NCBI GenBank assembly: GCA_024195265.1
Contig: JAJLRJ010000007.1
Coordinates: forward strand, 31,940,448-32,004,447
DNA from: Dendrophyllia cribrosa
Lineage: Eukaryota; Cnidaria; Anthozoa; Scleractinia; Dendrophylliidae
Length of the DNA stretch: 64,000 bases
Reading direction: 5' to 3'
Below the pieces are notes generated by a model. That model did not search any database. It had not been told where the DNA came from and was given only the letters and a program-made list of their open reading frames with translations. The translations under genes were made by a program, and so were the position numbers. This document shows positions 1 through 11,700 of the stretch, piece after piece (the first letter of the stretch is position 1; every line of letters starts with the position of its first letter).

Positions 1-3000
1 GCAGTTTTGTGACTAAAATTTGTCTAGCTAATAAAGGAATTATATTCAACAGTCTTGTGTCTTACTTGCAACTGGTAGTTGTAATTTTATCCGAAAAATC
101 CTCGAAATTCACGTTGAATGTTGCGTGACTTGATCGTCGATTTCATGCTCCATTAACGCGGTAAGAAGTTTATCACGGGAGCACTTTTTGAGGCTTTCTC
201 AGAAATTTCTCATTTCCGGTTCCTGTATTAGTACATGCACTGAGGAGTATGATTTCAGAATCGGAGAAATAACCGAAATGAAATCAAGACAAATATACTA
301 TTTATATTTCGGAAAAATCTGAGACCTTTCGGAGTACACAGCACGGCAGGATTTTGCCCGATCCCACGACGATAGCGTGAATCTGTTTGATGTCGGCCCG
401 ACGTTTTTGCCTGCGTGACATATCTCGCGACATATTTTTAGCCCTTTAAAACAGTGGCTGAATTAATTCATGAAACTGAGGTACTAGGTCAAGACGAGGT
501 GCCACGAGATAAGGAGACGCACTATAATCTATGATTACTACTAGTTATAGTTTAACTTGTGTGCTCTGTTCTTTGGTAGGAATGACCAGAACTAGAACCA
601 ATATTGATGTAAAATTCAATAGCTTTCCACACGCCTTAAAAGGCGTAGCTGCCTTTTATACATTCCGAAATACAGTCTGTTCTTAGAAAAAAATCAAAGT
701 GAAATTTCCATTTTTTGGGAGTTGATTTCACTTTTTTGATTTGTTATCATCAATAAACAGATGCTCTCACCATTTACTATACTGATAGCCTCAGTTTTTG
801 GCTTTCTGATTTGTTATTGTATCTGAACCTCGTTTGGGTTTTTCCAGTTTCACCTTTGCCTTATTTATTTTTGCCCCAATGCTGAAACTCATTAATGATG
901 CTATTTTTAGCGAAGCTGTTAAACGCTCACATATTAATAATTAATCAGCTCTGTCAGGCTCCTGGCTCTGTATGTATATTTTTTTGGCTGGGAATGTTAA
1001 ATCAAACATAATTTGCAAGGAGACAAGCTGTTTTTTCTGTCGGCCATACAAGCCGACTCTTTATTTTCCAAAGTGGTGTTCCTTCCCAGCTAAAGGAGTC
1101 TTATGAAGTGAGTAAAGATTTAAACCAGTTGTCTTGGATAACAGGGAATTAGTTGAGCTTTAGCTGATTGGTTACTTTTGTCAACCAGAGCTACTTGAGC
1201 AGACGCCGACAAATTCGAACGAACGAACGTAACATTTACAGCGACGATGCCATTCATTTTAAACAAGACTGCCTGATAACCAAGGTAAGGACAGATCTTA
1301 AATGTACTTGAATCATTTCATTACGTCCAATGAAAAGTTCTCAAGACAGATTCGACTCAGCGTCGCAAAATTAATTTCGCATTTTGTTTGTCACCAGCCG
1401 TACATATGTTAAATCATTCAGTTTTACAGCAGATTAAACTAAGAAGCCTTTCATTTTAATTTCACTACTGAAAAAATTGTACAAGCACTCTTTAGATACT
1501 GTTCCAATGAACGTTTCTTTGGACCGTAAAAAGAAATCTTTGTACAAAAAGTTTAATTACGGTCAGTAACTAACGAAAAGTCGGAACTGAATATTTGATA
1601 CTGAAGAAAACATTCGTCCGCGGCGTACGCCCTCTCAGTTCAACTAATCATTAGAGGTTTTCCGGCTTACCCCGCGCCAGGTTGATTTTTCGCCATTGCG
1701 TCAGTTACGTCCCTGAGAATTTACTAGTTTTGTAAGTAAAATATGAAGCGTTTTGACTTCTTACATATTGATACGAATACATACCTAATACTTGTATGCA
1801 TAAACACAATGCTGTTTTACACATTTGCTGGTTAATATTTTTGAAATACTGAGCATGTATACCGAATAACGATCAAAGAATTACATTTTTGTTTGACTTA
1901 ATATACAGTCTTCTTTTATTACAACATGAACAATTTTATTTCGATGATGGCGAACTGAAATTTACACACTTCTGGTGCTGTTCTTGATGGATACATTTTC
2001 AGGCTGTCTTGTCAGTAAAAGATGTAAATTTACATAACAGAAAGAAAACTATTTCAAAAGCTTCTCTCTTGGGGCGGCTTTACATTCGTTTTCGTCACCA
2101 GGGAAATTAATTTTTTTCTTTTCATCCCGCTTTCATGCTTGAAAACAGCAAGCGGGTTCTTTAGAAAAATCGTCGTGCGTTACAGTTTATCACTTGCCAA
2201 TCATATATATATTTTTTCATGCTGTGTTTGCTTATCAGTCAGATAAACTGAGAAAAATGAGCTAGACTGATGAAGAATGTGTTTATAATTAATGTGCCAC
2301 TTTAACTATCATTCCGGCTTTTTTACGATTCGGCAACATTATAACCAAATCATGCTTTTATAAACGATCTCTTCCGTACCGATTTATTGAACTTAGGTTT
2401 CACAGTCCTTTGTCAAGAGATGGTGAAATATTTTTGTTGTCATTGTTGGCTATATTTTTTTCATTTTGGCTCGACAAGTTAGTACATATTGACCTATTAT
2501 GTTGAAAAATGAAGAGCTGAGTAGTACTATCTGAATATTGTATAGTTAGAACAATCACCTGTGCGGATTGAATCCGAGTTTGTTTTGAGGCTGAAATTAA
2601 ATCATTAGACTTTTATAACATTTTATAAACCTCCAGCCCGTATTGGGATAAAGCTCGTAAATACCTCAGTTGTTTAGCAGTTTTTATTCACTTTGACCGG
2701 ACAAACGTGTTCAGAGTTAGGTTTACTGTTGTTGCAAGGGATATCATAGGAGTGCATTTAATTTTTATGATCGATACGCAATTTACATGTTAATAAAAAC
2801 AGACAATTTCGAGAGTATTTGTACCATCCATACTTTACTTTGTAATTTTATTTGCCAAGCCCGGCTTTTGTCCGAGAAATAATGAGCCGACTAAATGTGG
2901 TCAGCAGTTCTCTGTAACCGCACGTTGAAACTGTTTCGAAATCGCCTGAAGTGCGACCACTTCGAATGAAACGCAAAAATTTGGTTTCCTATCGTTATAT

Positions 3001-6000
3001 AATGTCATTTTAAACACATTATTTTCGCGTTATGGTTGAGTTGAAATCAATATACCCCGACAACATCTGATAAGACAAGACCATGTTTCTCATATGTTTT
3101 CTGTTTGTATTGATTTGATCAGTGACTAAAATATAACACTTTTCATAGTAAGAGAAAACGTTGTTACAGTTAAATCCAGTTAAGGTTTAGCTCATCATTT
3201 GTACTCAATACTGCACTGCATGTACCCAAGTACCTTTGATGGCGTTCTTCGCGAGACGATCGCTAATTTCATCGCCTTGCTTTTTTTTAGACCATTAAAT
3301 TATCAGTAGTAATTATCCTATCGATAACATCCCTTCAGGGGACAGTTATTGCTTAGATTGACCTCATTTTTAAAAAAGTAATTAAATACACTGTTTATTT
3401 GCGTACGCAGCTGAAGTGTAACTATTTCCCCCTTGGAATTATTTTCACTGGGATTCTTCTTATCGTTGAAAACCGAGGAAAAAGTACAGCTGGACCGTAA
3501 AACCGCTGAACATATATATTTAGCACAACCTACTTTTAATATTACCACAGTAACTTTGAGCGTTCTAGACTGATACATTCTTCGGTTACTAAAAATCCTT
3601 TTAGTCCAAACCTGATTAGTTTAAAACCAAGCTGTATCTCTCAATTAAGAAACAACAGACTAGCCCAACTGATCAGTTGGCTCCGCCTCCAGTCATAAGC
3701 TATATATTTGTTTTATCAATAATTTCGGTTATGAATGCCAGCTTTTCAGCTGTAATATATGCACGCGCGTCCATAGCTAAATGCTATATGCTTCTAGTTA
3801 ATTTCCAAGAAAATAAAACAGGGTATGTCAAGAAGTCGATCAGATACTAGTAAAAAAAGTTAAAAAATATATTTAGAAAGAAAAAGAGGAAGATTGGGTT
3901 CGGAGTGCAGGCTACAGACACACTGCAAGATATATCTCTAAGCGCTTTTTTCTGATGTCAATGTATTGAAAGCCGTTTATGCAAAACTTTGACATTTAAT
4001 ATTTATTTGCGGGTATAAAAAAACAGCAACATAGAATAGCTTAAATCTCTGTTAAATGTGGTTTACATACGGAGAAGTGTACTTTTCGTTTTTGAATCCT
4101 GAAATATTCTGTTTGCATATTTGCCCCGGCTAAAACACAAGTTGTTTTCTGTATCGCATAAAAAACAACTAAAAATAGGTCTTAATCCTGCACTAATTAG
4201 AATAAATAGATCATTCTCCTAGGATATTTTAAGAATCATTCACTTTTTTTGCGTCCTTACAAATTGAGAGGCGCTGTAGGTGGCCAAAACCAATTTTATC
4301 GCACAATCACCTCTGTTCAGCACGAGCCCACAAACTTCACATTTTAACAAAATTACTTCTTTTATGTAGTCCTAATGTCGTCGAAGCGGCTCGACTTCAA
4401 TTAACTGATCACATGAAAGCATCACTGAAACACATCACCGAACTAGCTGTCGGCTTTTAAAGAAGGTATGTTGATGTTAAAATGAATATGTGATATAATC
4501 ACAAATGCAGCTAAGGGAAGTCGATTTTTATTCTTTGTACATGAAGTCGTTTAGCTGTCAGTTCAGTACCGTGAAAAGCGAAAGTCACTTCATATTACAT
4601 TGTCTGTTATCAGTTGTCCCTAGCACTAGTTCAATGCCTACGTAGGTTAAATTGAGCTCTACCTATAAAACAAGCAAAAAAAAAAAAAAAATAGTCAGTT
4701 ACTATAAAACATCATGATACAGAGACGGCACGACCGTGAATGCGATTCAACTGTGAGCGAACCTGTCATTTCTGTTTGTTGATAACAATTTTACAATTCA
4801 TTTTTTTATGTCAGTGTGCCTAGCTGTTTTACTCAAACGTATGATGCTGGAATTTCCTGGGAATATCAATCTAAAATGTTACACTATTTGACTCGTAAAA
4901 ACCGGCCCAGCCCGTGAGCCTCATAGTAATATTTTTTTTGATTTGATGATTACCGCCTGTTACTGAAGCCGAAAATCAACATCGACACACTGTGTTTTCC
5001 ATTTCCCGACAGACCTTCCCTTTTCTTGACATAAAAAGCGAGCTAAAGATTAGCATACTTCACAATTTAAACAGAACGCAGCTTAGGAGTTCTTTATAGT
5101 TTCTAATGATTTCAACTGAGTCATTCGCTTCTTTCAAAATCGAAGGTCAGATGGAACCGGAGCCGGTCTTTATTAAATATTGAACATGTACTGATTCAGG
5201 CGAGCCAGTCGAGCCACATTTTGGTTTATACCGGTATTGTTCTGTTAAAAGACTGTTTGGAAACAAAGGCGACCCATAATGATATAAACAAATTGTAATC
5301 GGGAAATCTTAGTCATGAAAAACTAAAAGCTGTCAAGGATGATATTACAAACCAAGAGAAAACGAATTAATGTTATTGAATAGGATCAAGACGATAAGTG
5401 ATAATTTGAATAGGACCGTGATTTTATCGCCCCCTTCAGACGTTTTCTACAGTTGTAGGTGACTGGCGCATAGTGACCATAGTTAAGATTGAAATTTTGA
5501 ATTGATATTGAATTGCCTCCTTGCAGCGGTTTTGTTAATAGAAACCTACGTTGATTTGTTTTGGTTTATTTTCCGGTATTTTGTTTCTCATCAAGAGATC
5601 TTTTTATCGAGATATTGCAGGATATTGGGTGAAGAAAGCTCGAGTAGTAATGTGTTTGCTTTGAATTTTTTATTTAATTTTGCAAACTCGGGGTTACTGG
5701 TAATATCAGTTTGAAAACATTGAGTTTCTTCAAATCCCCTCCGTGAAACCATTTTGGACAGGTGCTTTGTTTCGATATACGGGATAAACAAACTCAGTCA
5801 TGTCTACTATGCCTTGGCCAAAATACAGTCAAAAAAGAATATTTGTTAGCATATGTTGTTGCCAAGGAAGTTGTACGACACCGTCTGGAAGTCAACCAAT
5901 TATAAATATTTAGTTGCATTGACATTTGCCGGCACTGTAAATGCACATTTTTAATCCTTTTTTAAAACCTTTTCGAAGCTAGCAAATATAGATAATAATA

Positions 6001-6072
6001 ACAAAATGTCATTCTGTATGATAATTCAATTTTCTTTAACCCTCCTCAGTGTGAGACCTTTCCTTTCCAATA
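1..6072. other. Gene-free 5' flank
   Basis: No open frame here resembles a known protein; the longest frames (for example 3318..3578 minus) look random. DNA is AT-rich and mostly unique, with an A tract near 4676..4691. A CAAG|gtaagg context near 1280..1290 could be a donor for a non-coding upstream exon of the cyclase, but nothing confirms it. An imperfect hairpin lies at 691..742. Confidence 0.5.
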
Positions 6073-6354
6073 GAGCAGTTTTCAATTGAGTGTCGTAAAA
6101 CCAAAACCAAAGTAATTACTCTGACCAATCACAGCAGTCGTAAACAATCCAATGAACCAATCAGAGCTCGAAGCAATTACATGTCGCTGGCGCTAAGCGC
6201 GGGAAAACGCGTGCGAGCAAGTCACGATTGGTTTTGGTTTTACTTCTGATTGGTCGAGAAAGTGCCGCGAGATTTTTTAGCCAATCACAAAGCGTAGCAA
6301 TGCAAAACCAAAGTAATTGTGTAATTACTTTCGACACTCAATTGAAAACTGCTC
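6073..6354. mobile_element. MITE family A, full copy, TA target site
   Basis: Both ends carry the 23-bp inverted repeat starting GAGCAGTTTTCAATTGAGTG, identical left and right, flanked by TA at 6071..6072 and 6355..6356. The interior is non-coding and full of CCAAT/ATTGG pairs. Further copies: 36545..36815 (long), 55466..55597 (left part) and 42384..42470 (one end). Non-autonomous; the TA site fits the Tc1/mariner/pogo superfamily (inference). Confidence 0.85.
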
Positions 6355-6559
6355 TAATAGACATAATAGCTTTACCCCGGCAGAGTCTTGACAACTCTTC
6401 ACAGTCGGTGTGATGCCTACAGTCAAAATTCTGGTAAGCGAACCACCCAACGATGATAAAGGCGGCGGTGGTCGCAGCTTGATAGTTCAGTAGAGGGCAG
6501 ACTGTCGAGAAGTGCTGTTGACATGTTAACAATTTGAAAGCTAGAGCCAGACTACTTCG

Positions 6560-6735
6560 TAAAAGTGGGGGGGGGGGGGGGGGGGGAGGGGGCAGAATGA
6601 ATAAGTGGGGGGTGGTGGGGGGGGGGGGGGGAAGAGCTTGATGTGAAAATGTAAGAGACTGAAAAACATTTTCGGTCCTTCGGGTGTTAATTTTCTTTTG
6701 CAATGTAAGGGGGCAGGCCCCTCCCTTATATCCGC
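6560..6735. repeat. Poly-G tracts in a dispersed repeat
   Basis: Two G runs (about 6567..6592 and 6606..6631) with short interruptions, followed by a purine/pyrimidine-biased segment ending in a GGGGGCAGGCCCCTCC stretch. The proline-rich frames on the minus strand are artefacts of the G runs. Confidence 0.6.
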
Positions 6736-6870
6736 CACTGATACAGAACAAACTATTCTTCTAAAACTAGGAAGGGAGGTCGCCTTGGAGAGCTGCACTG
6801 ACTCAGTTTTAGGGCGAGTTAGCTGATCACTTGAATAACTGCTTGCTTAGGGAGGTTCGGTTTTTGTATA

Positions 6871-7131
6871 CCGTATTTTCTCGATTAAACGCTGGGCCCC
6901 AAATAAACGCCGGGTATAATAGAGGAAGTTGTAACTAAGCCCCTCAAACGTTTATTTGTAGTATAATAAACTTAAGATTTAAGGGCAAGGTACACGGCTG
7001 CCAAGAAAAACGAATAATAACCCTTTCTTAAAAAATGGCGGGCGAGAAAAAAATGCTGATTCAAAGAAACGCCAGGTCCACTAGGCCAAGTTTGAAATAA
7101 ACGCCGGGGGCGTTTAATTGAGAAAATACGG
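6871..7131. mobile_element. Short MITE, TIR CCGTATTTTCTC
   Basis: A 261-bp element whose ends read CCGTATTTTCTCGATTAAAC and, inverted, CCGTATTTTCTCAATTAAAC, flanked by TA. It also carries inner inverted AAATAAACGCCGGG motifs. No coding capacity. Confidence 0.75.
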
Positions 7132-7768
7132 TATTATTATATCCAACTATATCACGCATATGTAAGAGAAAAACCTTTCAAAGTTGTACAGCTTATGGCA
7201 CTGCTAAGCTAAATTCATGAGAAGTCAAGTGTACCGTTCTTTTGAGTAAACAATACCAATCCCACACCTATTAAAGTCAGTACTAGACTGGGTCAGACTG
7301 AACATGTCGCGTATTTGTTTACCAAACTGCTCTCGGTCAGTCTCTGTCATGATCAGGCTATCCAATCAGAAGAATCTTTGAAAACAGTGTACTGGTCACG
7401 TGAACAAAACAATTCATTTTCAGACCCTCTCGTTCTTTCTGATTTTCGAAGGCGCCGCTTATCTCTTTCGTGTGAATTTTGTTGCTCCAAAAATACCCAG
7501 AGGCATCGATGCGGTGTTAAAAACGAAGGAAAAAAACTCTTTTGTCGACCCTCTGTAAAACATATTTATGTTATTACTACACAAGAGCGTGAAGAATGGC
7601 TAAAGGCTGCTCACTTGTTTTGGTGACCCGTGAGCTCGATAAGTTTTAGAATTGGTTGCTACGGTCGTCAGTAATTTCTTGACATAGTGTTAGGAGAATT
7701 TTGATGAAAGGGGCGAGATTAGTTTTCCGTAAAATTGTAACTTGTCCCATGAATTTATTATTCAGTCG
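7132..7768 (+). promoter_or_regulatory. Probable adenylyl cyclase 5' UTR / proximal promoter
   Basis: This stretch lies between the last upstream repeat and the cyclase start. It contains a GGTCACGTGAAC E-box-like site at 7394..7405. A frame at 7315..7626 has no recognisable product. The assignment rests on position only; no TATA box or transcript evidence can be seen. Confidence 0.3.
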
Positions 7769-8749
7769 ATGAACATGTCGGCACAGTCTGACACTGCTAC
7801 TTTCAACAGAAGGTCTTCGACGCCGTCAAGAAGAGCTTGGGAGGAAACAGAAGGGAAACCACAAACGAGCGCTTCGCAAAGCGACCTAAACAAGAATGTA
7901 AAAGATAAAAGTAAGCCTACATCTCCGAAAAGAACTGTTAGTGAAGGACAAAAGACCTTGACGAGCATGGAAAGCAACGGATCGCCAGGATCGGCCGAAG
8001 TTCGTCTTCGTTCTGTGGAAGTCGGTGTCGAGGAAAACGCGAACATCAGAACAAGCAAAAATGAAATTAGTCAGAAGGATAACGTGACGAACGGATTTCC
8101 AGACGTTAATGTTAAGAATGGAAAACAATCCGACACAAAAGATCCTGAATCTTTGAAGGGTGACAACATATGCGAGGATTCTTGCTGCGGTGACTGGACT
8201 TTATTTACGCGGGTTTTCAAGTCCAAGCGATTCGAGTCGGAAAAGCTGGAGGGCCTGTATCAACGTTATGTATTTCGCTTGAACCAAAAGTTTATGAGCT
8301 GGCTCATTGGATTGCTGCTTATTTTAACTGTTATTTTGATAGCATTGCAGTTCGCTATGGAAAATAAAAACAAGCCAGAATCCAATGCCGAAGGCATTAC
8401 ATTGTGTATTTTCGCCGTTGCTTACATCTTGCTGGCATTGATTGTTAACAGAAGTGGCTCTTCTCAGAGCCATTTGAACTGGGTGTCATACATTTTGTTG
8501 GCGATTTCTTGTGGATTTGTTCTTGCTTCGGTGGTTTGCCCACCGTCGCAGATCCCGGACCCAAGCGATAAAGAAAGCCTTTATTCGCCGTCTGATGGCG
8601 TTTGGCTAACAACGTTTTTCGTCTACATGACTTACACAATGTTACCAGTAAGAATGAGAATTGCTGTGTTTGGAGGTTGTCTGCTTCCTGCTATTCATCT
8701 CATATCAAGCGCAGCCATGAATAATAGAGATGCGAACCTAACAAGATTG
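7769..8749 (+). CDS. ADCY5/6-like exon 1
   Basis: Residues 1-327: Ser/Lys-rich N-terminus, the conserved VFKSKRF...[11 protein letters not shown] block, then about five membrane helices. Contains a Cys cluster (CEDSCCGDW) just before the conserved block. Ends on TTG before donor gtaagt, phase 0. Confidence 0.93.
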
Positions 8750-11700
8750 GTAAGTTCATACTTTGAATGTGTCTTTTTATTTTTGTCGTACGCGTTGTAT
8801 GATGATTTCTAGCGGCTTCATCGGGTGTCTCCTAGCGTAAATAATTTATGACCAAGTAAGTCTTATTTACATTGTGAGGAAAAACGCGATGGTCGGGCTT
8901 ATACCAAGTGCCTACTTGAAGAGTTGCCTTAATAGAACAAACTACACACAATGTTACAAATCTCTTTGTCCAGTTTCTTGTGCGAATCTAATCCATTCGT
9001 CGTCAGGTAATCCCTGATAAAAACGCGAAGCGGCTGCCGATTCCTAACATTTCATATTTTCCAAATGCAGGTGAAAAGTTTTATGCTGACATATCTTAAT
9101 TGCAATGAACAGCTGGTTAAAATCGGGAAATAACCTTTTTCCTTGTTTCCTGTAGCACATATATGCCAGATTAGATGAAAGCATGACTTGCAAAGGAATT
9201 ATGTACTTCATGAAATTTCTTCTATTATTTTTGTTCTTGAGTTAATATCCAATATTGGCCAGGATTTATAGAATGTCATTTCACAGCAATTGTCACCAGT
9301 GATATAATATTATATCAATAGGGGTGACAACTTGTACAGTGGATTGAATAGGATATCAATTAGTGTTAACTTTGTTTTCAAGAACTGTTGTTTTTATACT
9401 GTTTTAATATGGAATCTTTAATCAGGTAGCCCAGGAAATGTAATGTGCCATGCAGGATAGTTTGACCTCGTTCACTTAAAGTAATGTCTATATTACAATA
9501 TTGTTGACCTGTGTAGTGCCATACAATATTCTACTTATTAACCTCATTTATTCAGGAACATAAGTATTGAAGGAGAAGTATTGGCCCTTTGGCAATCTTA
9601 GTTTGTATAAACTGCACTTCGCTTGGGCATAAGTGTCACAACCTTGGGCCAATTTTCCCTAGTGCAGCCCTCACTCACTTAATTGATAAGAAGTTAATAA
9701 AATAAAATTCAAATCCTGTGCCCAGTGGAATGGCAGTGTTCAATCTAGGCCGCGTTTTTGCGTCATTGACGCGGAATATTCGATTCTGACACAAAATGAA
9801 ATGATCGTGGAGTCATACTGGCACAAAAAACAACAACAACAACAACAAAAAAAACAACAAAAAAACAAGTCACCTCATATATACATGTAAGTACTTCCAA
9901 AGCAACAGGCAATAATAAAAGTAAATTAAAACAAATATGTGTGCTTACTAGCCTGAAACAAGTGTGCGAAATGACTGGCATTTCAGACTATGTGCATAAG
10001 AGTACATTTTGTGTCAGGCGTTCAAGCCTACTTCGACGTTTTGCATACGTTTCTTTACCGATCGATTGACGCTTCGTTTGTTGACTTCGTTCTTGTGTTT
10101 ACATTTCATTATGAAACGACAACAAAAGCTTAGTGTATTTTTTAAGCAAAAGAGTGGCAGTTGAACCTGAAAATAAAGAAGATGGGCTGGATGAGGATGG
10201 TGAAGCTGAAGAGGTCAGAAGTTTCAATATCATAGTTTGACCCAGACCATTTTTGAAATGACCCGATTTTAAATGTCATGCGGGACATACAGTATGACCC
10301 ACTTTGACTAAATTCTAGATTGAACACTGGAATGGACAGTCTAATCTTGTTAAAATATTTCATTGTTCTGACCCTTTCTACACAATTTGAGCTGCAAAAG
10401 GTTGTTTATTAAATTTTTAGGCTAACAAGTTGAACATTGGAGTATTCAGTCAATAAAATTTATTCAGCGGGTCTATAACCATTTAAGGAAATATGTTTTT
10501 ATCTTGGCCAATACAGTCTATAGTTTAAATAATGGCAACAGAATTTATTAGAATCTGCTAAGAGATTTAGTAATTAAACATTTGTTTATTTTTGTTAACT
10601 CTGGGTAGATATGTGGATAATTATGCTTGTCATTGGAATATAATATTACATATCAACTATCTACATTGGACTGTAAAATACTACAAACTGATATTACAGT
10701 TTTAGCCATAATGATTTATTGGGTGGTATATATAAAAAAATAATTTTTAATGATTGTAAGTGACAATTTATTAATGAGTGTTTGTTGTTTTGCACAGCTG
10801 TTGGGTAACCTGTTTATATTCATATGTGCCAACATCACAGGAGTGTTCACAAAGTACCCAACAGAGATTTCACAACGCAGAGCTTTCCTTGAAACTAGGA
10901 GATGCATAGAATCAAGGTTAACCATAATGAAAGAGAATCAGAACCAGGTACAGTATTATTAATGTACTGGTATTGACATACTGTAGTATATCACAAAGTA
11001 GTTATTCTGGAGACTTACACCTGACTTTTGTTAGCACTCAACATCTCATTCAGAAGGATTTTATACAAAGTTACCTTATTAGGTCTCATGAAGTAACCTT
11101 CCAATTGTTGAATCTCAAACTGAATGTACCTGAAACATAGAGTGCTTACCAGAACTAGCTGGTTCAGTTACGACAACTGTCAATAGAATGTTAAACCTCA
11201 TCTTCGCTGTACAGTGTATGTGTTGCGGTTCAAATTTTTCTTTGGTTTGAAAGTTTTCAAACCAGTTAGCATTTTGTTTTCCTTTGTCTCAGATTCGTTA
11301 CCATAATCTGACACAAAGGAAAATGAAAATGAAACTGGTTTGAAAATTTTTAATCCAAATAAAAAATTGAACCACAACAAACTGTAAAAACTGGCATATA
11401 AGCCACACTTTTTTGCCCAAAGTGTTAATTTAAAATCGGGTGTGCGCACCATGGCTTATTTATCTGCGGGAACATCTGCAATAGGTTATCATACTTTCAG
11501 GTGATATAAGTTGGCCAGACTTTTTGAGTGTTGAAATTAAGATTTTATTTATTTGAGGTGTATAACATGGAGAAAAAATTCTTAATTTTAGATGATGTGA
11601 AAAAGTGAGTCTTGTTTGTATTACAGAGCTGCCAGAGCACCTCTGAGGCCAAAAATCAAATTGAACCATAGGGATCTGCATCGAACATGTAAACACACAT

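Noticed and set aside
6338..6798. Proline-rich frames on the minus strand
   Set aside because: Encoded by G homopolymers; no conserved domain.
7315..7626. 103-codon frame upstream of the cyclase
   Set aside because: No ATG at its start and no similarity; probably 5' UTR or promoter.
7742..7768. Cyclase start at 7742
   Set aside because: The codon there is TTG; the first ATG in frame is 7769.
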